A model generated the notes under the pieces. It did no database searches and was not told where the DNA came from. It was given only the letters and a program-made list of their open reading frames with translations. Positions 1-9,328 of a DNA stretch of 64,000 bases are shown here, in pieces. Position 1 is the first letter of the stretch; each line of letters starts with the position of its first letter. A program made the position numbers and the translations under genes. Source of the stretch: Lysinibacillus macroides (GTDB taxonomy: Bacteria; Bacillota; Bacilli; Bacillales_A; Planococcaceae). Location: contig NZ_LGCI01000008.1 in the NCBI RefSeq assembly GCF_001281525.1, positions 294,428-358,427 of the forward strand. The letters run 5' to 3'.

Positions 1-584
1 CACTAAAGGATGGGTTGGATCAGCATGCGTCCATTTCTCAAGAGGATCGCGAAAAATATATGAATTATATAGCAGTTGCGCGTAAAGAGTATGATGAAAT
101 TGCTAAAAATGAAGTGCAAAAGGCATTTGTCTACTCGTATGAAGAATCAGCAAAAACATTGATGAATAACTACCTCGATAATGTAGAGGCGTTTTGTAAT
201 AAAAATAAAATTCATGATCCACTGACTGGGGAGGAAATGAATCCTGATGAAAAATTAATGCGTTCGATTGAGGAGCAAATTGGCATCTCAGAAAATGCTA
301 AAAAAGCATTTCGTGAGGAAATACTTATTCGTATTTCTGCCTATGCACGAAAAGGGAAACGCTTTGACTATAATTCTCATGAAAGATTACGAGAAGCGAT
401 TCAAAAGAAATTGTTTGCCGATTTAAAAGATGTTGTGAAAATTACAACCTCCTCAAAAATGCCTGATGAATCGCAGCTCAAGAAAATTAATGAGGTTGTA
501 GCAAGACTTGTGGATGAGCATGGCTATAATACAACATCCGCTAATGAATTATTGCAATATGTAGGAAGCTTGCTTAACCGCTAA
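1..584 (+). CDS. prkA: PrkA family serine protein kinase, C-terminal part (5' end outside window)
   Basis: The frame is open from the first bases of the window, so the start lies upstream and only about the last 194 residues are present. The segment matches the C-terminal regulatory part of PrkA (helical, rich in E/K, with a YNSHERLREAIQKKLF stretch); the AAA+/kinase core is missing. PrkA is an AAA+ protein active in Bacillus sporulation, described as a kinase and more recently as a Lon-like protease. It is followed by yhbH and spoVR, the usual partners. A hairpin terminator follows at 600-631. Identification is confident from sequence plus context. Confidence 0.9.
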   Translation, partial: LKDGLDQHASISQEDREKYMNYIAVARKEYDEIAKNEVQKAFVYSYEESAKTLMNNYLDNVEAFCNKNKIHDPLTGEEMNPDEKLMRSIEEQIGISENAKKAFREEILIRISAYARKGKRFDYNSHERLREAIQKKLFADLKDVVKITTSSKMPDESQLKKINEVVARLVDEHGYNTTSANELLQYVGSLLNR

Positions 585-599
585 CGGCCTAAGCTAGAT

Positions 600-631
600 A
601 GGAGTGTCCGATTTTTAGGGCACTCCTTTTA
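600..631 (+). terminator. Intrinsic terminator after prkA
   Basis: AGGAGTGTCC and GGGCACTCCT form a 10-bp stem (one G-T pair) with an 8-nt loop, followed by TTTT. It separates prkA from yhbH, so yhbH probably has its own promoter in 632-711. Confidence 0.8.
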
Positions 632-723
632 TCATCAAAAAGGATTTTATGAAAAAAGTTCAAGAACGTGGTTTCCAAGCATAGTATAGAAAAAGTGAAT
701 TTAATAGATGGGTGAGGATAAAA

Positions 724-1881
724 ATGACTGAACACGAAAATAAAGGATTTGTTATCTCTCAGGAAAATTGGTCCCTCCATCGTAAAGGGCACCAAGACCA
801 ACAACGGCATATGGAAAAAGTAAAAGATGCGATTAAAAACAATTTACCTGATTTAGTAAGTGAAGAAAGTATTGTGATGTCCAATGGTCGCGAGGTCATT
901 AAAATTCCAATACGTTCCCTCGATGAATATAAAATTCGTTATAACTATGATAATTCTAAACATGTAGGGCAGGGACAAGGCGATAGTAATGTCGGTGATG
1001 TAGTGGCACGTGATGGCAGTCAAGGAAAGCAGGCGCAAGGCAAAGGAAAAGAGGCAGGTGACAAGCCTGGCCAAGATTACTATGAAGCGGAAGTAAGCAT
1101 TGAGGAAATTCAAAAAGTTCTATTTCACGAATTAGAGTTACCTAATTTACAACAGAAGGAAAAGGCAGATATTAAAACAGAAAAAATAGAATTTAATGAT
1201 ATTCGTAAAAAAGGGTTAATGGGCAATGTCGATAAAAAGCGCACAATTTTAAATGCATTAAAGCGTAATGCAATGAAGGGCAAAGCACAAATAACGCCAA
1301 TTCATCATGATGATTTGCGTTTTAAAACATGGGATGAAGTCGAAAAGCCAGAGTCTAAAGCAGTTGTGCTTGCGATGATGGATACAAGTGGCTCGATGGG
1401 TGCTTTTGAGAAATATTGTGCCCGTAGCTTTTTCTTTTGGATGACTAAGTTTTTACGATCGAAATATGAAACAGTTGAAATAGAATTTATTGCGCACCAT
1501 ACAGAGGCAAAGGTTGTGACAGAGGAGGAGTTTTTCACAAAGGGTGAAAGCGGAGGAACCATTTGCTCCTCTGCTTATAAAAAGGCATTAGAGTTAATTC
1601 AGGAAAAATATCATCCTTCTCGTTACAATATTTATCCTGTACATTTTTCAGATGGTGAAAATATTTCAATGGATAACGAAAAGTGTCTGAAGCTGGTCGG
1701 AGAGTTAATGGATGTCTCCAGTATGTTTGGCTATGGGGAGGTCAATCAGCATAATCGTTTTTCAACATTAATGTATACGTATAAAAAAATAGATGATCCC
1801 AAGTTTAGGTATCATATTTTGCGTAAAAAAGGTGATGTGTATGATGCGTTAAAGAGCTTCTTCAAAAAAGAGGAAGAGTAA
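724..1881 (+). CDS. yhbH: Sporulation protein YhbH (UPF0229, VWA-like)
   Basis: A 385-residue protein of the YhbH/YeaH family. The C-terminal half carries a von Willebrand A-like metal site: MMDTSGSMG (DxSxS) and, later, SDGEN. A charged Gly/Gln/Lys-rich linker lies near residues 80-115. The ATG at 724 has GGTGAGG six bases upstream; a GTG at 712 lies inside that ribosome-binding site and is unlikely. The order prkA-yhbH-spoVR matches the conserved triad (YeaG-YeaH and YcgB in enterobacteria). The gene is needed for normal sporulation in Bacillus; its biochemical role is unknown. Confidence 0.9.
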   Translation: MTEHENKGFVISQENWSLHRKGHQDQQRHMEKVKDAIKNNLPDLVSEESIVMSNGREVIKIPIRSLDEYKIRYNYDNSKHVGQGQGDSNVGDVVARDGSQGKQAQGKGKEAGDKPGQDYYEAEVSIEEIQKVLFHELELPNLQQKEKADIKTEKIEFNDIRKKGLMGNVDKKRTILNALKRNAMKGKAQITPIHHDDLRFKTWDEVEKPESKAVVLAMMDTSGSMGAFEKYCARSFFFWMTKFLRSKYETVEIEFIAHHTEAKVVTEEEFFTKGESGGTICSSAYKKALELIQEKYHPSRYNIYPVHFSDGENISMDNEKCLKLVGELMDVSSMFGYGEVNQHNRFSTLMYTYKKIDDPKFRYHILRKKGDVYDALKSFFKKEEE

Positions 1882-1914
1882 GATCAGTATCACGTTCAAA
1901 GGAGGGGGCGTACA

Positions 1915-3318
1915 ATGGATACAAAAGCGCTTCAACGAGCCATTGATGAAATTACTGAAATTGCCTCAGGGTTTGGCTTAGATTTCTATCCAATGCGTTA
2001 TGAAATTTGTCCAGCAGATATTATTTATACATTTGGAGCCTATGGTATGCCTACACGTTTTTCGCATTGGAGCTTTGGTAAACAATTTCATAAAATGAAG
2101 CTTCAATATGATTTAGGGCTTAGTCAGATTTATGAGCTTGTCATTAACTCTAATCCCTGCTATGCATTTTTGCTTGATACCAATACCTTAACTCAAAATA
2201 AATTGATTATTGCCCATGTGTTAGCACATTGTGACTTTTTTAAAAATAATGTTCGTTTTTCCAATACAAGAAGAGATATGGTAGAGAGTATGACTGCAAC
2301 AGCTGAGCGCATTGCTAGCTACGAAAGGGAATATGGCAAGGATGAGGTCGAGCAGTTTTTGGATGCTGTATTAGCTATTCAGGAGCATATTGACCCATCA
2401 CTTATGCGGCCAAAGCTCTCTTGGAATGAGGAGGATGAGCTAGAAGAGGAAAAACCTGTAGCCAAATCACCCTATGATGATTTATGGAGTATAGAGGAAA
2501 AAGAGAAGGTCTATAAGCCAGTAAGACGACGTATAAAGCATTTTCCACCAAAGCCAGAGAAGGATTTATTGTTATTTTTAGAGGAGTATAGCCGTGAGCT
2601 GGAGGAATGGCAACGAGATATCCTAACGATGATGCGTGAGGAAATGCTTTATTTTTGGCCTCAGCTAGAAACAAAAATAATGAATGAGGGATGGGCTTCC
2701 TTCTGGCATCAGCGTATTATGCGTGAGTTACAGCTAACAACTGCAGAGACCATCGAATATGCTAAATTGAATGCAGGGGTTGTGCAGCCATCCAAAACGT
2801 CTATTAATCCCTATTATCTGGGTATTAAGATTTTTGAGGATATTGAACATCGCTATAATCAACCTACTGAGGAGATGAAGGAGCTAGGGATAAAACCAAA
2901 CTCTGGGCGAGATAAAATATTTGAGGTAAGAGAAATCGAATCTGATATTTCCTTTATACGCAATTATTTAACAAAAGACTTGGCAAAACGCGAAGATTTA
3001 TATTTATTTCAAAAGAAGGGCAATGAATACCGTGTGACTGATAAAGATCATGAAATGGTACGAGATCAGCTTATATCTATGCGTGTTAATGGCGGTTTCC
3101 CATATATTGTTGTGAAGAATGGTGATTATTTACGCAATGGTGAGCTATATTTAGTACATGGCTATGAGGGTATGGAGCTAGATCCCCATTATTTAGAAAA
3201 TGTATTGCCTTATATTTATCGACTCTGGGGGCGCCCTGTCCATTTGGAAACCTCTGTGGATAATAAGCCAATGCTGTATTCATATGATGGGACAAAAAAT
3301 TATAAGCGTCATGTATAG
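1915..3318 (+). CDS. spoVR: Stage V sporulation protein R
   Basis: A 467-residue full-length SpoVR-family protein, starting at ATG with a strong AAAGGAGGGGGCG upstream. Family hallmarks are the N-terminal [15 protein letters not shown] region, [11 protein letters not shown], and the central NEGWASFWH motif. In B. subtilis it contributes to spore cortex formation; the molecular activity is not established. It lies 33 bp after yhbH with no terminator between, so the two are probably co-transcribed. A strong hairpin terminator follows. Confidence 0.95.
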   Translation: MDTKALQRAIDEITEIASGFGLDFYPMRYEICPADIIYTFGAYGMPTRFSHWSFGKQFHKMKLQYDLGLSQIYELVINSNPCYAFLLDTNTLTQNKLIIAHVLAHCDFFKNNVRFSNTRRDMVESMTATAERIASYEREYGKDEVEQFLDAVLAIQEHIDPSLMRPKLSWNEEDELEEEKPVAKSPYDDLWSIEEKEKVYKPVRRRIKHFPPKPEKDLLLFLEEYSRELEEWQRDILTMMREEMLYFWPQLETKIMNEGWASFWHQRIMRELQLTTAETIEYAKLNAGVVQPSKTSINPYYLGIKIFEDIEHRYNQPTEEMKELGIKPNSGRDKIFEVREIESDISFIRNYLTKDLAKREDLYLFQKKGNEYRVTDKDHEMVRDQLISMRVNGGFPYIVVKNGDYLRNGELYLVHGYEGMELDPHYLENVLPYIYRLWGRPVHLETSVDNKPMLYSYDGTKNYKRHV

Positions 3319-3322
3319 CAAA

Positions 3323-3368
3323 AGCTTCTATCTGTTGAAAGGATGTTTGAACAGATAGAAGTTTTTTA
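3323..3368 (+). terminator. Intrinsic terminator after spoVR
   Basis: CTTCTATCTGTT and AACAGATAGAAG form a perfect 12-bp stem (3325-3336 with 3350-3361), followed by TTTTTT. Confidence 0.9.
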
Positions 3369-3469
3369 ATGACAAAATGAGGAGCTGTATGTTTTTTGCT
3401 ATCCATCCTATGAATTTGTTAAAATAAATAAGATTTGAATATCTACGGAACTGGAACGGTGAAAAAACG

Positions 3470-4345
3470 TTGAGAACATTTAAAAAAGTGTATATAGAAA
3501 TAACAAGTGTTTGTAATTTAGCATGTAGCTTCTGTCCGCCAACAGCTCGCACGAAAGGACTTATCAAAGTAGAGCAATTTAATAACATATTAGATGAAAT
3601 TCGCCCATATACTAAATATATTTATTTGCATGTAAAAGGGGAGCCGCTTTTACACCCACGCATTGACCAACTGCTAGACGCTGCTCATGAAAAAGGCTTT
3701 AAAGTCAACATTACAACAAATGGTACACTTATTAAAAAGAATCGAAAAAAATTATTAGGTAAGCCAGCATTACGTCAAATTAACTTTTCATTACATAGCT
3801 TTGACGGTCATGAAGGCTCAGAAAACCGTGAGAAATATTTAGGAGATATTTTGGATTTTGTACGTGATTCTAGGGAATATAACACGATTATTTCTTATCG
3901 TTTATGGAATTTACAAAAGGATCATGTTTCTGGCCTTGCAGCACGTCGCAATCGGAGAACATTGGAAATTTTGGAAAACGAGTATGGTTTAGATTACCAT
4001 ATTGAAGAAAAGGTAGAGCCTGGTAAAGGCATTAAGATTGGTCCTCATATTTATTTGAATCAAGATCATGAATTTAGATGGCCAAGCCTATTAGCGCCTG
4101 AGGATGAGGGGAAAGGTTTTTGTCATGCACTGCGTAGTCAAGCAGCTATTTTGGTGGATGGCACGGTTGTGCCGTGCTGTCTCGATGGAGAAGGTGTAAT
4201 TAATTTAGGAAATGTCCATGAGAAAAACTTTGCAGAAATTATAGAGGGGAAACGCGCTAACCGTATTGTAGATGGCTTTTCACGAAGAGAGGCTGTGGAA
4301 GAGCTATGCAGAAAATGCGGCTATCGTCAAAAATTTGGTATGTAA
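3470..4345 (+). CDS. Radical SAM / SPASM-domain protein
   Basis: A 291-residue protein. The N-terminus has the radical SAM cluster motif CNLACSFC (CxxxCxxC, about residues 16-23), then the VKGEPLLHP loop expected for SAM binding and ITTNGTLI. The C-terminus has a SPASM-like Cys set (VPCCLDGEG and LCRKCGY), which would bind an auxiliary Fe-S cluster. Substrate unknown; such proteins often mature peptides or cofactors, but no peptide precursor is visible nearby. The start is a TTG with only a weak upstream purine run, so the exact start is uncertain. It converges on the XRE gene and shares a bidirectional terminator with it. Confidence 0.75.
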   Translation: MRTFKKVYIEITSVCNLACSFCPPTARTKGLIKVEQFNNILDEIRPYTKYIYLHVKGEPLLHPRIDQLLDAAHEKGFKVNITTNGTLIKKNRKKLLGKPALRQINFSLHSFDGHEGSENREKYLGDILDFVRDSREYNTIISYRLWNLQKDHVSGLAARRNRRTLEILENEYGLDYHIEEKVEPGKGIKIGPHIYLNQDHEFRWPSLLAPEDEGKGFCHALRSQAAILVDGTVVPCCLDGEGVINLGNVHEKNFAEIIEGKRANRIVDGFSRREAVEELCRKCGYRQKFGM

Positions 4346-4360
4346 CAATTACTAAAAAGA

Positions 4361-4398
4361 AACAGCTCCAAGGCTATGACCTATCGGAGCTGTTTTTC
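4361..4398. terminator. Bidirectional terminator between radical SAM and XRE genes
   Basis: AACAGCTCC and GGAGCTGTT form a stem flanked by A-rich sequence on the left and TTTTTC on the right. It overlaps the last codons of the minus-strand XRE gene. Confidence 0.8.
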
Positions 4399-4763
4399 TT
4401 TGTTTGTAGATCAATCGTATCTAAAAAATCCTTTGTAATGCGTACTACATATTTTACCTCGTCTAAATTACGTTCTCTCAGTAATGAGCGATGAATGTCT
4501 AGCATGAGGTTCTTTTCCTCAATATCAGTAGCGCCAGATAATTTGTGAAAATTAAAAAGCTCCTCAGGAGAAATATCTAATGCCTTCATAAGTGTTTCTA
4601 ATGTACTTAAGGTTATATTGGATTGTCCATGTTCAATATTGGAAATACGCCCTTTACTAAAACCTAATTTCCCTGTTCTTTCGGCTACCTCTTCTTGACT
4701 CAGCCCTTTAGATAATCGAATAATACGGAGTTGTTCACCTACTAGCTTTAAAAAATCTGACAT
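4374..4763 (-). CDS. XRE-family transcriptional regulator
   Basis: A 129-residue protein with an N-terminal Cro/C1-type helix-turn-helix (about residues 6-60; LSQEEVAERTG then SKGRISNIEHGQSNITLSTL) and a helical C-terminal extension that could mediate oligomerisation. ATG at 4763 is preferred because GAGGTG sits just upstream; the longer GTG start falls inside that site. It is divergent from the HsdS-like gene, and the shared 194-bp intergenic region contains a perfect 20-bp palindrome that is the natural candidate operator. Targets are unknown. Confidence 0.85.
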   Translation of the reverse strand: MSDFLKLVGEQLRIIRLSKGLSQEEVAERTGKLGFSKGRISNIEHGQSNITLSTLETLMKALDISPEELFNFHKLSGATDIEEKNLMLDIHRSLLRERNLDEVKYVVRITKDFLDTIDLQTKKNSSDRS

Positions 4764-4810
4764 ATGATTCACCTCTATGTTAAAAGCTAGTGAAAAACAA
4801 CTAAAATGAC

Positions 4811-4830
4811 TATACTATTATAATAGTATA
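4811..4830. promoter_or_regulatory. Perfect 20-bp palindrome, candidate operator
   Basis: TATACTATTATAATAGTATA is its own reverse complement over all 20 bases. It lies 48-67 bp upstream of the XRE start and about 130 bp upstream of the HsdS-like start, and it contains -10-like hexamers on both strands. Dimeric binding by the adjacent XRE regulator is inference. Confidence 0.6.
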
Positions 4831-4957
4831 ATGCGGAAAATGTTACATTAAAGTGGTACAATCTTTAGAGTAATACCTTTTTATGACCTAAGCGAAACAA
4901 ATAGAAAGCTTTAGAAGGATGGTAATAAAATACAATATAAGATTGGAGGATGGAGAT

Positions 4958-5632
4958 ATGGTGAACTACTATTCATTAGGGGAAGTAGCAGAAATTAAAA
5001 TGGGTAAAATGATGAGAAATGATAAATATTTTACTAAGGATGGAACTCCTTTTATAACAAAAGAAACGTTTAAACAATTATTAACAGACAATCATGTCCA
5101 TCTATTACCGAAAATTAATAAGAATGTTCATGAGCATTGTACGATTTTACAGGTACCTGCTAACAGTATCTTGTTGAATAAAATAAATTTGAAGGGCACG
5201 TCTATCTATCAATGTACAACAGAGGTGTGCATTGGTCATGGTATTATTGCCATCATACCAGACGAATCCATGGTTGTTAGTGATTATTTATTTCATTTTT
5301 TAAAATGGCATCAACACAATAAAAAAAGATGCAATATCAATCGTATCATGATTGATTTACCATCGATTGCTATCCAATATCAAGTCGTACAGCTTTTAAA
5401 TGCTATTCAACAATTACTGGTGAATAAAGATTCCTTAATAACAGCAGTAGAAGAACTTCCATTGTATTTTAGCAACTTTTCAAAACTAGCAAGGCAACAA
5501 TCCCAAGGCTTGCATCAGGGGTTTGAACAGCTACAATATTTATATATGGAAATACTACATAAAATTTTTAATGACCATTTTTTAAGAGATGTACGAGAAC
5601 ATAATTTCTTTCAAAAGCTAAATAACCTATAA
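4958..5632 (+). CDS. Orphan HsdS-like (type I restriction specificity) protein
   Basis: A 224-residue protein resembling one half of a type I HsdS subunit. It opens with a target-recognition-domain signature (YSLGEVAEIKMGKMM, then GTPFITKETF) and ends the TRD with LPSIAIQYQVVQLLNAIQQLL, the conserved helical spacer motif. A full HsdS has two such units and about 400 residues. No hsdM or hsdR is present in the window. ATG at 4958 has GGAGG eight bases upstream and is preferred over the ATG at 4919, which has no spacing from its purine run. It may be a solitary half-subunit serving a methylase elsewhere, or a remnant. A strong terminator follows. Confidence 0.7.
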   Translation: MVNYYSLGEVAEIKMGKMMRNDKYFTKDGTPFITKETFKQLLTDNHVHLLPKINKNVHEHCTILQVPANSILLNKINLKGTSIYQCTTEVCIGHGIIAIIPDESMVVSDYLFHFLKWHQHNKKRCNINRIMIDLPSIAIQYQVVQLLNAIQQLLVNKDSLITAVEELPLYFSNFSKLARQQSQGLHQGFEQLQYLYMEILHKIFNDHFLRDVREHNFFQKLNNL

Positions 5633-5653
5633 TAAAATAAAGTCGGTGCAAAG

Positions 5654-5697
5654 TAGAACTGTCAGAAAAGATTTTTTCCGACAGTTCTAGCCTTTTT
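5654..5697 (+). terminator. Terminator after HsdS-like gene
   Basis: TAGAACTGTC and GACAGTTCTA form a perfect 10-bp stem, extended inside by AAAA/TTTT, followed by CCTTTTT. Confidence 0.85.
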
Positions 5698-5822
5698 ATT
5701 AAATATTTTTAAAATTTGGTGACCCTCTCTCTGTCGCTATATTTTCGGTGCAATAATATGGTGGGCGAGTCAAGATGTCACCATACTCAGTGTAGGGGAA
5801 GGTCTTAAAAAGGTCTCCTTTG

Positions 5823-7496
5823 CTAAATTTCAATAATAATGGGTAAGATCATAGGCTTTCGCTTGGTTTGTGTAAATAAATATTGTCCAACAGCTTTTTT
5901 GATTTCTCTACGAAAAACATGTATTTGCTGTCGACTGTCTGTTTGAAGCTCATTGACCACTTCTTTTGTGAGCATATTAACCTTCGTTAATAGCTCCTCA
6001 AAATCCTTGGCATACACAAAGCCTCGTGAAATGGTATCTGGCTCTGAAATAAACGTGCTATCTGCTTTATTCAGCGTTAAGACAATAACAAGCATGCCAT
6101 CCTCGGAAAGCTGCTTACGGTCACGTAGCACAATGCCTTCAACCTCCCCTATACCGATACCATCTACATAGGTGTCTCCAGATGGAATTTTACGTGTTTG
6201 TCGAGCCTCTGAATTTTCAATATCAACGACATCGCCATTTTTCAATATAAAGGTATGCCCTTTTTCAACACCAACAGCTTCTGCTAATAAACGGTGTTGG
6301 TGGAGCATACGGAATTCACCATGAATAGGAATGAAAAACTTAGGCTTCATTAACGTGAGCATGAGCTTTAAATCCTCTTGATAGCCATGTCCTGACACAT
6401 GCATTCCTGTATAACTAGAAGAGCCATAGATCACTTTAGCACCAAGCTGAAATAAATGGTCAACAATCCTAGAAACACTCTTCTCGTTGCCTGGAATAGG
6501 GGAGGCAGCTAAGATCACTGTATCATCTGGTAAAACTTTCACCTCTCGATGATTGCCATTTGCCAAACGAGCAAGTGCAGCTAATGGCTCCCCTTGACTG
6601 CCTGTGCAGAGTACCACCACTTCTTCAGGTGGGAGATATTTTACTTCACGAGCATCAACTAGCATATCCTCTGGAACATTCAAATAACCCCGCGCAATTG
6701 CAACTTCAACAACATTGACCATACTACGTCCTAATAAGGCTAGTTTCCTATTGGTCAGTATAGCCGCATTCACAATTTGTTGAATACGATTAACATTGGA
6801 GGCAAAGGTAGAAATAATAATTTTACGTTCTGCATGTAAAAAAGCTTCCTCAATATGCTGCCCAACAAGCTGTTCTGAGGGGGTTAAGCCTGGTCTTTCA
6901 GCATTGGTGCTTTCCGAGATTAACACAAGTACACCCTTTGATCCGATTTCTGCCATTTTATGAATATCCGCAAACTGATTATTAACAGGTGTTAAATCAA
7001 ATTTGAAATCACCTGTATGCACAACATTTCCTTCTGGCGTAGATAAAACGATCCCCAAACAATCCGGTATGCTATGGTTGGTTTTGAAGAAATTGATAGC
7101 TATTGGATCAAATTGTAGTGTAACATCTGCATGAATTTCTATTAAATCGGTTTCTCTTAAAAGCTTATGCTCCTTTAATTTTAGCTCGATTAGCCCTAAA
7201 GTGAAGCGAGTAGCATAAACAGGCACATTGATTTTTTTTAAGAGATATGGAATACCACCAATATGGTCCTCATGCCCGTGTGTGACAATTAAGGCTTTAA
7301 TTTTTTCTTTATTGTCAAGTAAATAACTAATATCAGGAATGATTAAATCAATGCCAAGCAAGGTTTCATCTGGAAATTTTGCACCACAATCAATAATGAT
7401 TATGTTATCTGCATACTGTACTACATACATATTTTTTCCGATTTCATGAATGCCACCTAGGGCGAAAATGGATAATAGCTGCTTTTTTGTGGACAA
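5823..7496 (-). CDS. Ribonuclease J family metallo-beta-lactamase ribonuclease
   Basis: A 557-residue protein collinear with RNase J1/J2. The zinc-binding motif THGHEDHIGG (about residues 72-81), HTGDFKFD, the beta-CASP region, CTGSQGEP, HVSGHG and PIHGEFRM are all intact, so catalysis is expected. RNase J has 5'-3' exo- and endonuclease activity and acts in mRNA turnover and rRNA maturation. By eye it is somewhat diverged from both B. subtilis RnjA and RnjB, and its neighbourhood matches neither, so it may be an additional paralogue. It is monocistronic and starts at ATG with GGAGGGAG upstream. Confidence 0.85.
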   Translation of the reverse strand: MSTKKQLLSIFALGGIHEIGKNMYVVQYADNIIIIDCGAKFPDETLLGIDLIIPDISYLLDNKEKIKALIVTHGHEDHIGGIPYLLKKINVPVYATRFTLGLIELKLKEHKLLRETDLIEIHADVTLQFDPIAINFFKTNHSIPDCLGIVLSTPEGNVVHTGDFKFDLTPVNNQFADIHKMAEIGSKGVLVLISESTNAERPGLTPSEQLVGQHIEEAFLHAERKIIISTFASNVNRIQQIVNAAILTNRKLALLGRSMVNVVEVAIARGYLNVPEDMLVDAREVKYLPPEEVVVLCTGSQGEPLAALARLANGNHREVKVLPDDTVILAASPIPGNEKSVSRIVDHLFQLGAKVIYGSSSYTGMHVSGHGYQEDLKLMLTLMKPKFFIPIHGEFRMLHQHRLLAEAVGVEKGHTFILKNGDVVDIENSEARQTRKIPSGDTYVDGIGIGEVEGIVLRDRKQLSEDGMLVIVLTLNKADSTFISEPDTISRGFVYAKDFEELLTKVNMLTKEVVNELQTDSRQQIHVFRREIKKAVGQYLFTQTKRKPMILPIIIEI

Positions 7497-7595
7497 TGTA
7501 CTCCCTCCTAACTATCTAACTAACGCCATTATGTAGTATAGCTTGTAATGTTTTATCCTATACAAAAAGACTAGGTGTGGGAGGGGAAGGAATTT

Positions 7596-8090
7596 TTATG
7601 GATGAATGATAACTTCAGTCCCAATAGGTACAATGCTAGCAAGCTCTTCAACGTCACGGTTTTGCATACGAATACAGCCATGTGATACAGCATGACCAAT
7701 AGAACTAGGGTCATTGGTTCCGTGAATGCCATAATGCTCTTTTGATAAACTCATCCACATCGTCCCAAATGGACCACCTGGATTTGGAGCCTTATTAATA
7801 ATAATAAAACTGCCTGCTGGTGTTTCATGTAGCATACGGCCTACCGCGATAGGGTATTGTTTTTGAAGCACATGATGATTATACAAACGCAGCCAACGAT
7901 GAGTAGTCGAAATTTCGATATGATAAGGAAGAGTGGCAGGATTAGGAAAGCCCGGTATCATAATTTGCTGACCAATGTAAAGAATATCAGGCTGAATTCC
8001 TGGATTGGCTACAATAATGGATTGCAGCGGAGTACGATAGTCCCTCGCAATTTGGGACAAAGTTTCTCCAGCTTTGACTGTATGAATCAA
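7596..8090 (-). CDS. ykuD: L,D-transpeptidase YkuD with N-terminal LysM
   Basis: A TTG start at 8090 preceded by AGGAGGG gives 164 residues, the same length as B. subtilis YkuD, and begins exactly at a LysM motif ([17 protein letters not shown]). A longer upstream TTG frame has no ribosome-binding site. Residues 2-47 form the LysM peptidoglycan-binding domain; the C-terminal catalytic domain has [10 protein letters not shown] and SHGCIRM, with His123, His137 and nucleophile Cys139. The family forms 3-3 crosslinks in peptidoglycan and is linked to spore walls. There is no obvious signal peptide, as in YkuD. Confidence 0.85.
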   Translation of the reverse strand: MIHTVKAGETLSQIARDYRTPLQSIIVANPGIQPDILYIGQQIMIPGFPNPATLPYHIEISTTHRWLRLYNHHVLQKQYPIAVGRMLHETPAGSFIIINKAPNPGGPFGTMWMSLSKEHYGIHGTNDPSSIGHAVSHGCIRMQNRDVEELASIVPIGTEVIIHP

Positions 8091-8224
8091 CGTTATTCCC
8101 TCCTGTAAAAAAAGTGATTGTTCTACTATATGCAAAGCCTGATTTAGATAACTTTGGGCATGTAAGATTTTTTGGCTCTTTGGATACAATAAGCAGTACC
8201 ATTGTATTGCGAAGGAGCTTATCG

Positions 8225-8437
8225 ATGAAGGAATTTAAAATCACGTATTTTTTTGATGACACACATTATATTAGACGATTTGTCCATATGGCATCACAGC
8301 AACAGGCAGAGAAGCTTATAAGAGATGAACGAGATCAATATATCTCCTTTACAGATAACAGAGGCATCTATCATGAATTGCATACAGGGCATGTACGGAT
8401 TATTCAATTGGCGGAATACCATCGAAAAGACACATGA
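8225..8437 (+). CDS. Conserved hypothetical small protein
   Basis: A 70-residue protein starting at ATG with GAAGGAG seven bases upstream; the longer open frame back to 8114 lacks support and overlaps the ykuD promoter region. It is rich in aromatic and charged residues ([13 protein letters not shown]) with no membrane segment. Family not recognised. It is divergent from ykuD and first in a run of small genes. Confidence 0.55.
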   Translation: MKEFKITYFFDDTHYIRRFVHMASQQQAEKLIRDERDQYISFTDNRGIYHELHTGHVRIIQLAEYHRKDT

Positions 8438-8482
8438 TTTGTGAAGCATGGCACACATTAAGAGAGAAGGGAGCGTGACATA

Positions 8483-8686
8483 ATGGAACAAATACCAGAG
8501 GATAAGAAAAAATTTTTGCATTTAAACAGCAAGGACAAACCTGATATGGTTGAATCCGATACCATTAGTCTTTTCGATTTGCATGAAGATATGCAAACGG
8601 TAGATGCTATTCCAATTGAAGAGCTCAATAAACGAGTAAAACGAGAAGGCGATGAGCTAATTGAAATGCAGCCAGATGAATTATAG
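8483..8686 (+). CDS. Hypothetical small acidic protein
   Basis: A 67-residue, strongly acidic and hydrophilic protein with many Asp/Glu and no Cys. GAGAGAAGGGAG lies upstream of the ATG. It sits 14 bp before the gamma-SASP-like gene and is probably co-transcribed with it. Family not recognised; the context suggests a spore-related role, which is inference. Confidence 0.55.
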   Translation: MEQIPEDKKKFLHLNSKDKPDMVESDTISLFDLHEDMQTVDAIPIEELNKRVKREGDELIEMQPDEL

Positions 8687-8700
8687 GGGGGGAACATACC

Positions 8701-8895
8701 ATGAATAATGAGAAAGAGAGACAATTTACTGCGGCAGGTACGAATATTCAGGAAGTAAAGCAAAAAAATGCAGAGGCAGGATTATCCTATAATGAAGTAA
8801 AGGCATTACTGGCTCAGAGTGGTGGACATGGAACAGCCATTTATAGTGATACAGCTGTAGAAGAGGTTAGGCAGGACATACAAAAGCACCAGTAA
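8701..8895 (+). CDS. Gamma-type small acid-soluble spore protein-like
   Basis: A 64-residue, Gln/Asn/Ala-rich protein with GTNIQEVKQKNAEAG followed by a second diverged unit GTAIYSDTAVEEVRQDI. This resembles the repeated GT...ET..QEVKxQN units of gamma-type SASPs, which are amino-acid stores in the spore core. GGGGGG lies eight bases before the ATG. A second, clearer gamma-SASP occurs at 51616. The assignment is moderately sure. Confidence 0.6.
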   Translation: MNNEKERQFTAAGTNIQEVKQKNAEAGLSYNEVKALLAQSGGHGTAIYSDTAVEEVRQDIQKHQ

Positions 8896-8947
8896 TAAAC
8901 GATTTGGGAGAGGAAGGTGTTGAGTCCTCTTCCCTTTTGCCTTTATA

Positions 8948-9160
8948 ATGTTAAAAAATGTAGAAGGGGATGTGATAGGGTTGGTGAAACAAAAAGGTTG
9001 TCCATTATGTGGAGAGGAAAATGATTGTGGTGTGACAAAGGGGGAGCAACAGTGCTGGTGTATGGCTGTGGAATTCCCTCAGCATTTATTAGCTACGGTG
9101 GCGCAGGAGCCAAAGAGCTGTATTTGTCAAGGCTGTTTGAATACATATAAAAAAGACTAG
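8948..9160 (+). CDS. Cysteine-rich CWC family protein
   Basis: About 70 residues with eight Cys in CPLCGEENDCG, CWC and CICQGCL, the arrangement of the small CWC family (probably a zinc-ribbon-like fold). The start is unclear: ATG at 8948 has no good ribosome-binding site, while GTG/TTG codons at 8972-8984 follow a GAAGGGG purine run and would give a protein starting just before CPLCG. Function unknown. Confidence 0.6.
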   Translation: MLKNVEGDVIGLVKQKGCPLCGEENDCGVTKGEQQCWCMAVEFPQHLLATVAQEPKSCICQGCLNTYKKD

Positions 9161-9328
9161 TCATCGTGACCTACGAGCATCCGTCAGTGTTTTATATAAA
9201 ATGAGCGTACTATTTAAAAGTATTTCTAAAATAGAGGTAGAACCCAAATAACAGTCTCAATTGGTACAACTGTCTACCACGCAACAACCTAGTAGGCATA
9301 TATTACTCTGAAAGGAGTGTGTCTAATA

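Noticed and set aside
589..810. 73-codon minus-strand frame between prkA and yhbH
   Set aside because: Overlaps the prkA terminator and the yhbH start on the other strand; low-complexity Phe-rich translation.
8091..8189. 33-residue N-terminal extension of YkuD
   Set aside because: AGGAGGG plus TTG at 8090 gives the standard 164-residue protein starting with LysM; the upstream TTG has no ribosome-binding site.
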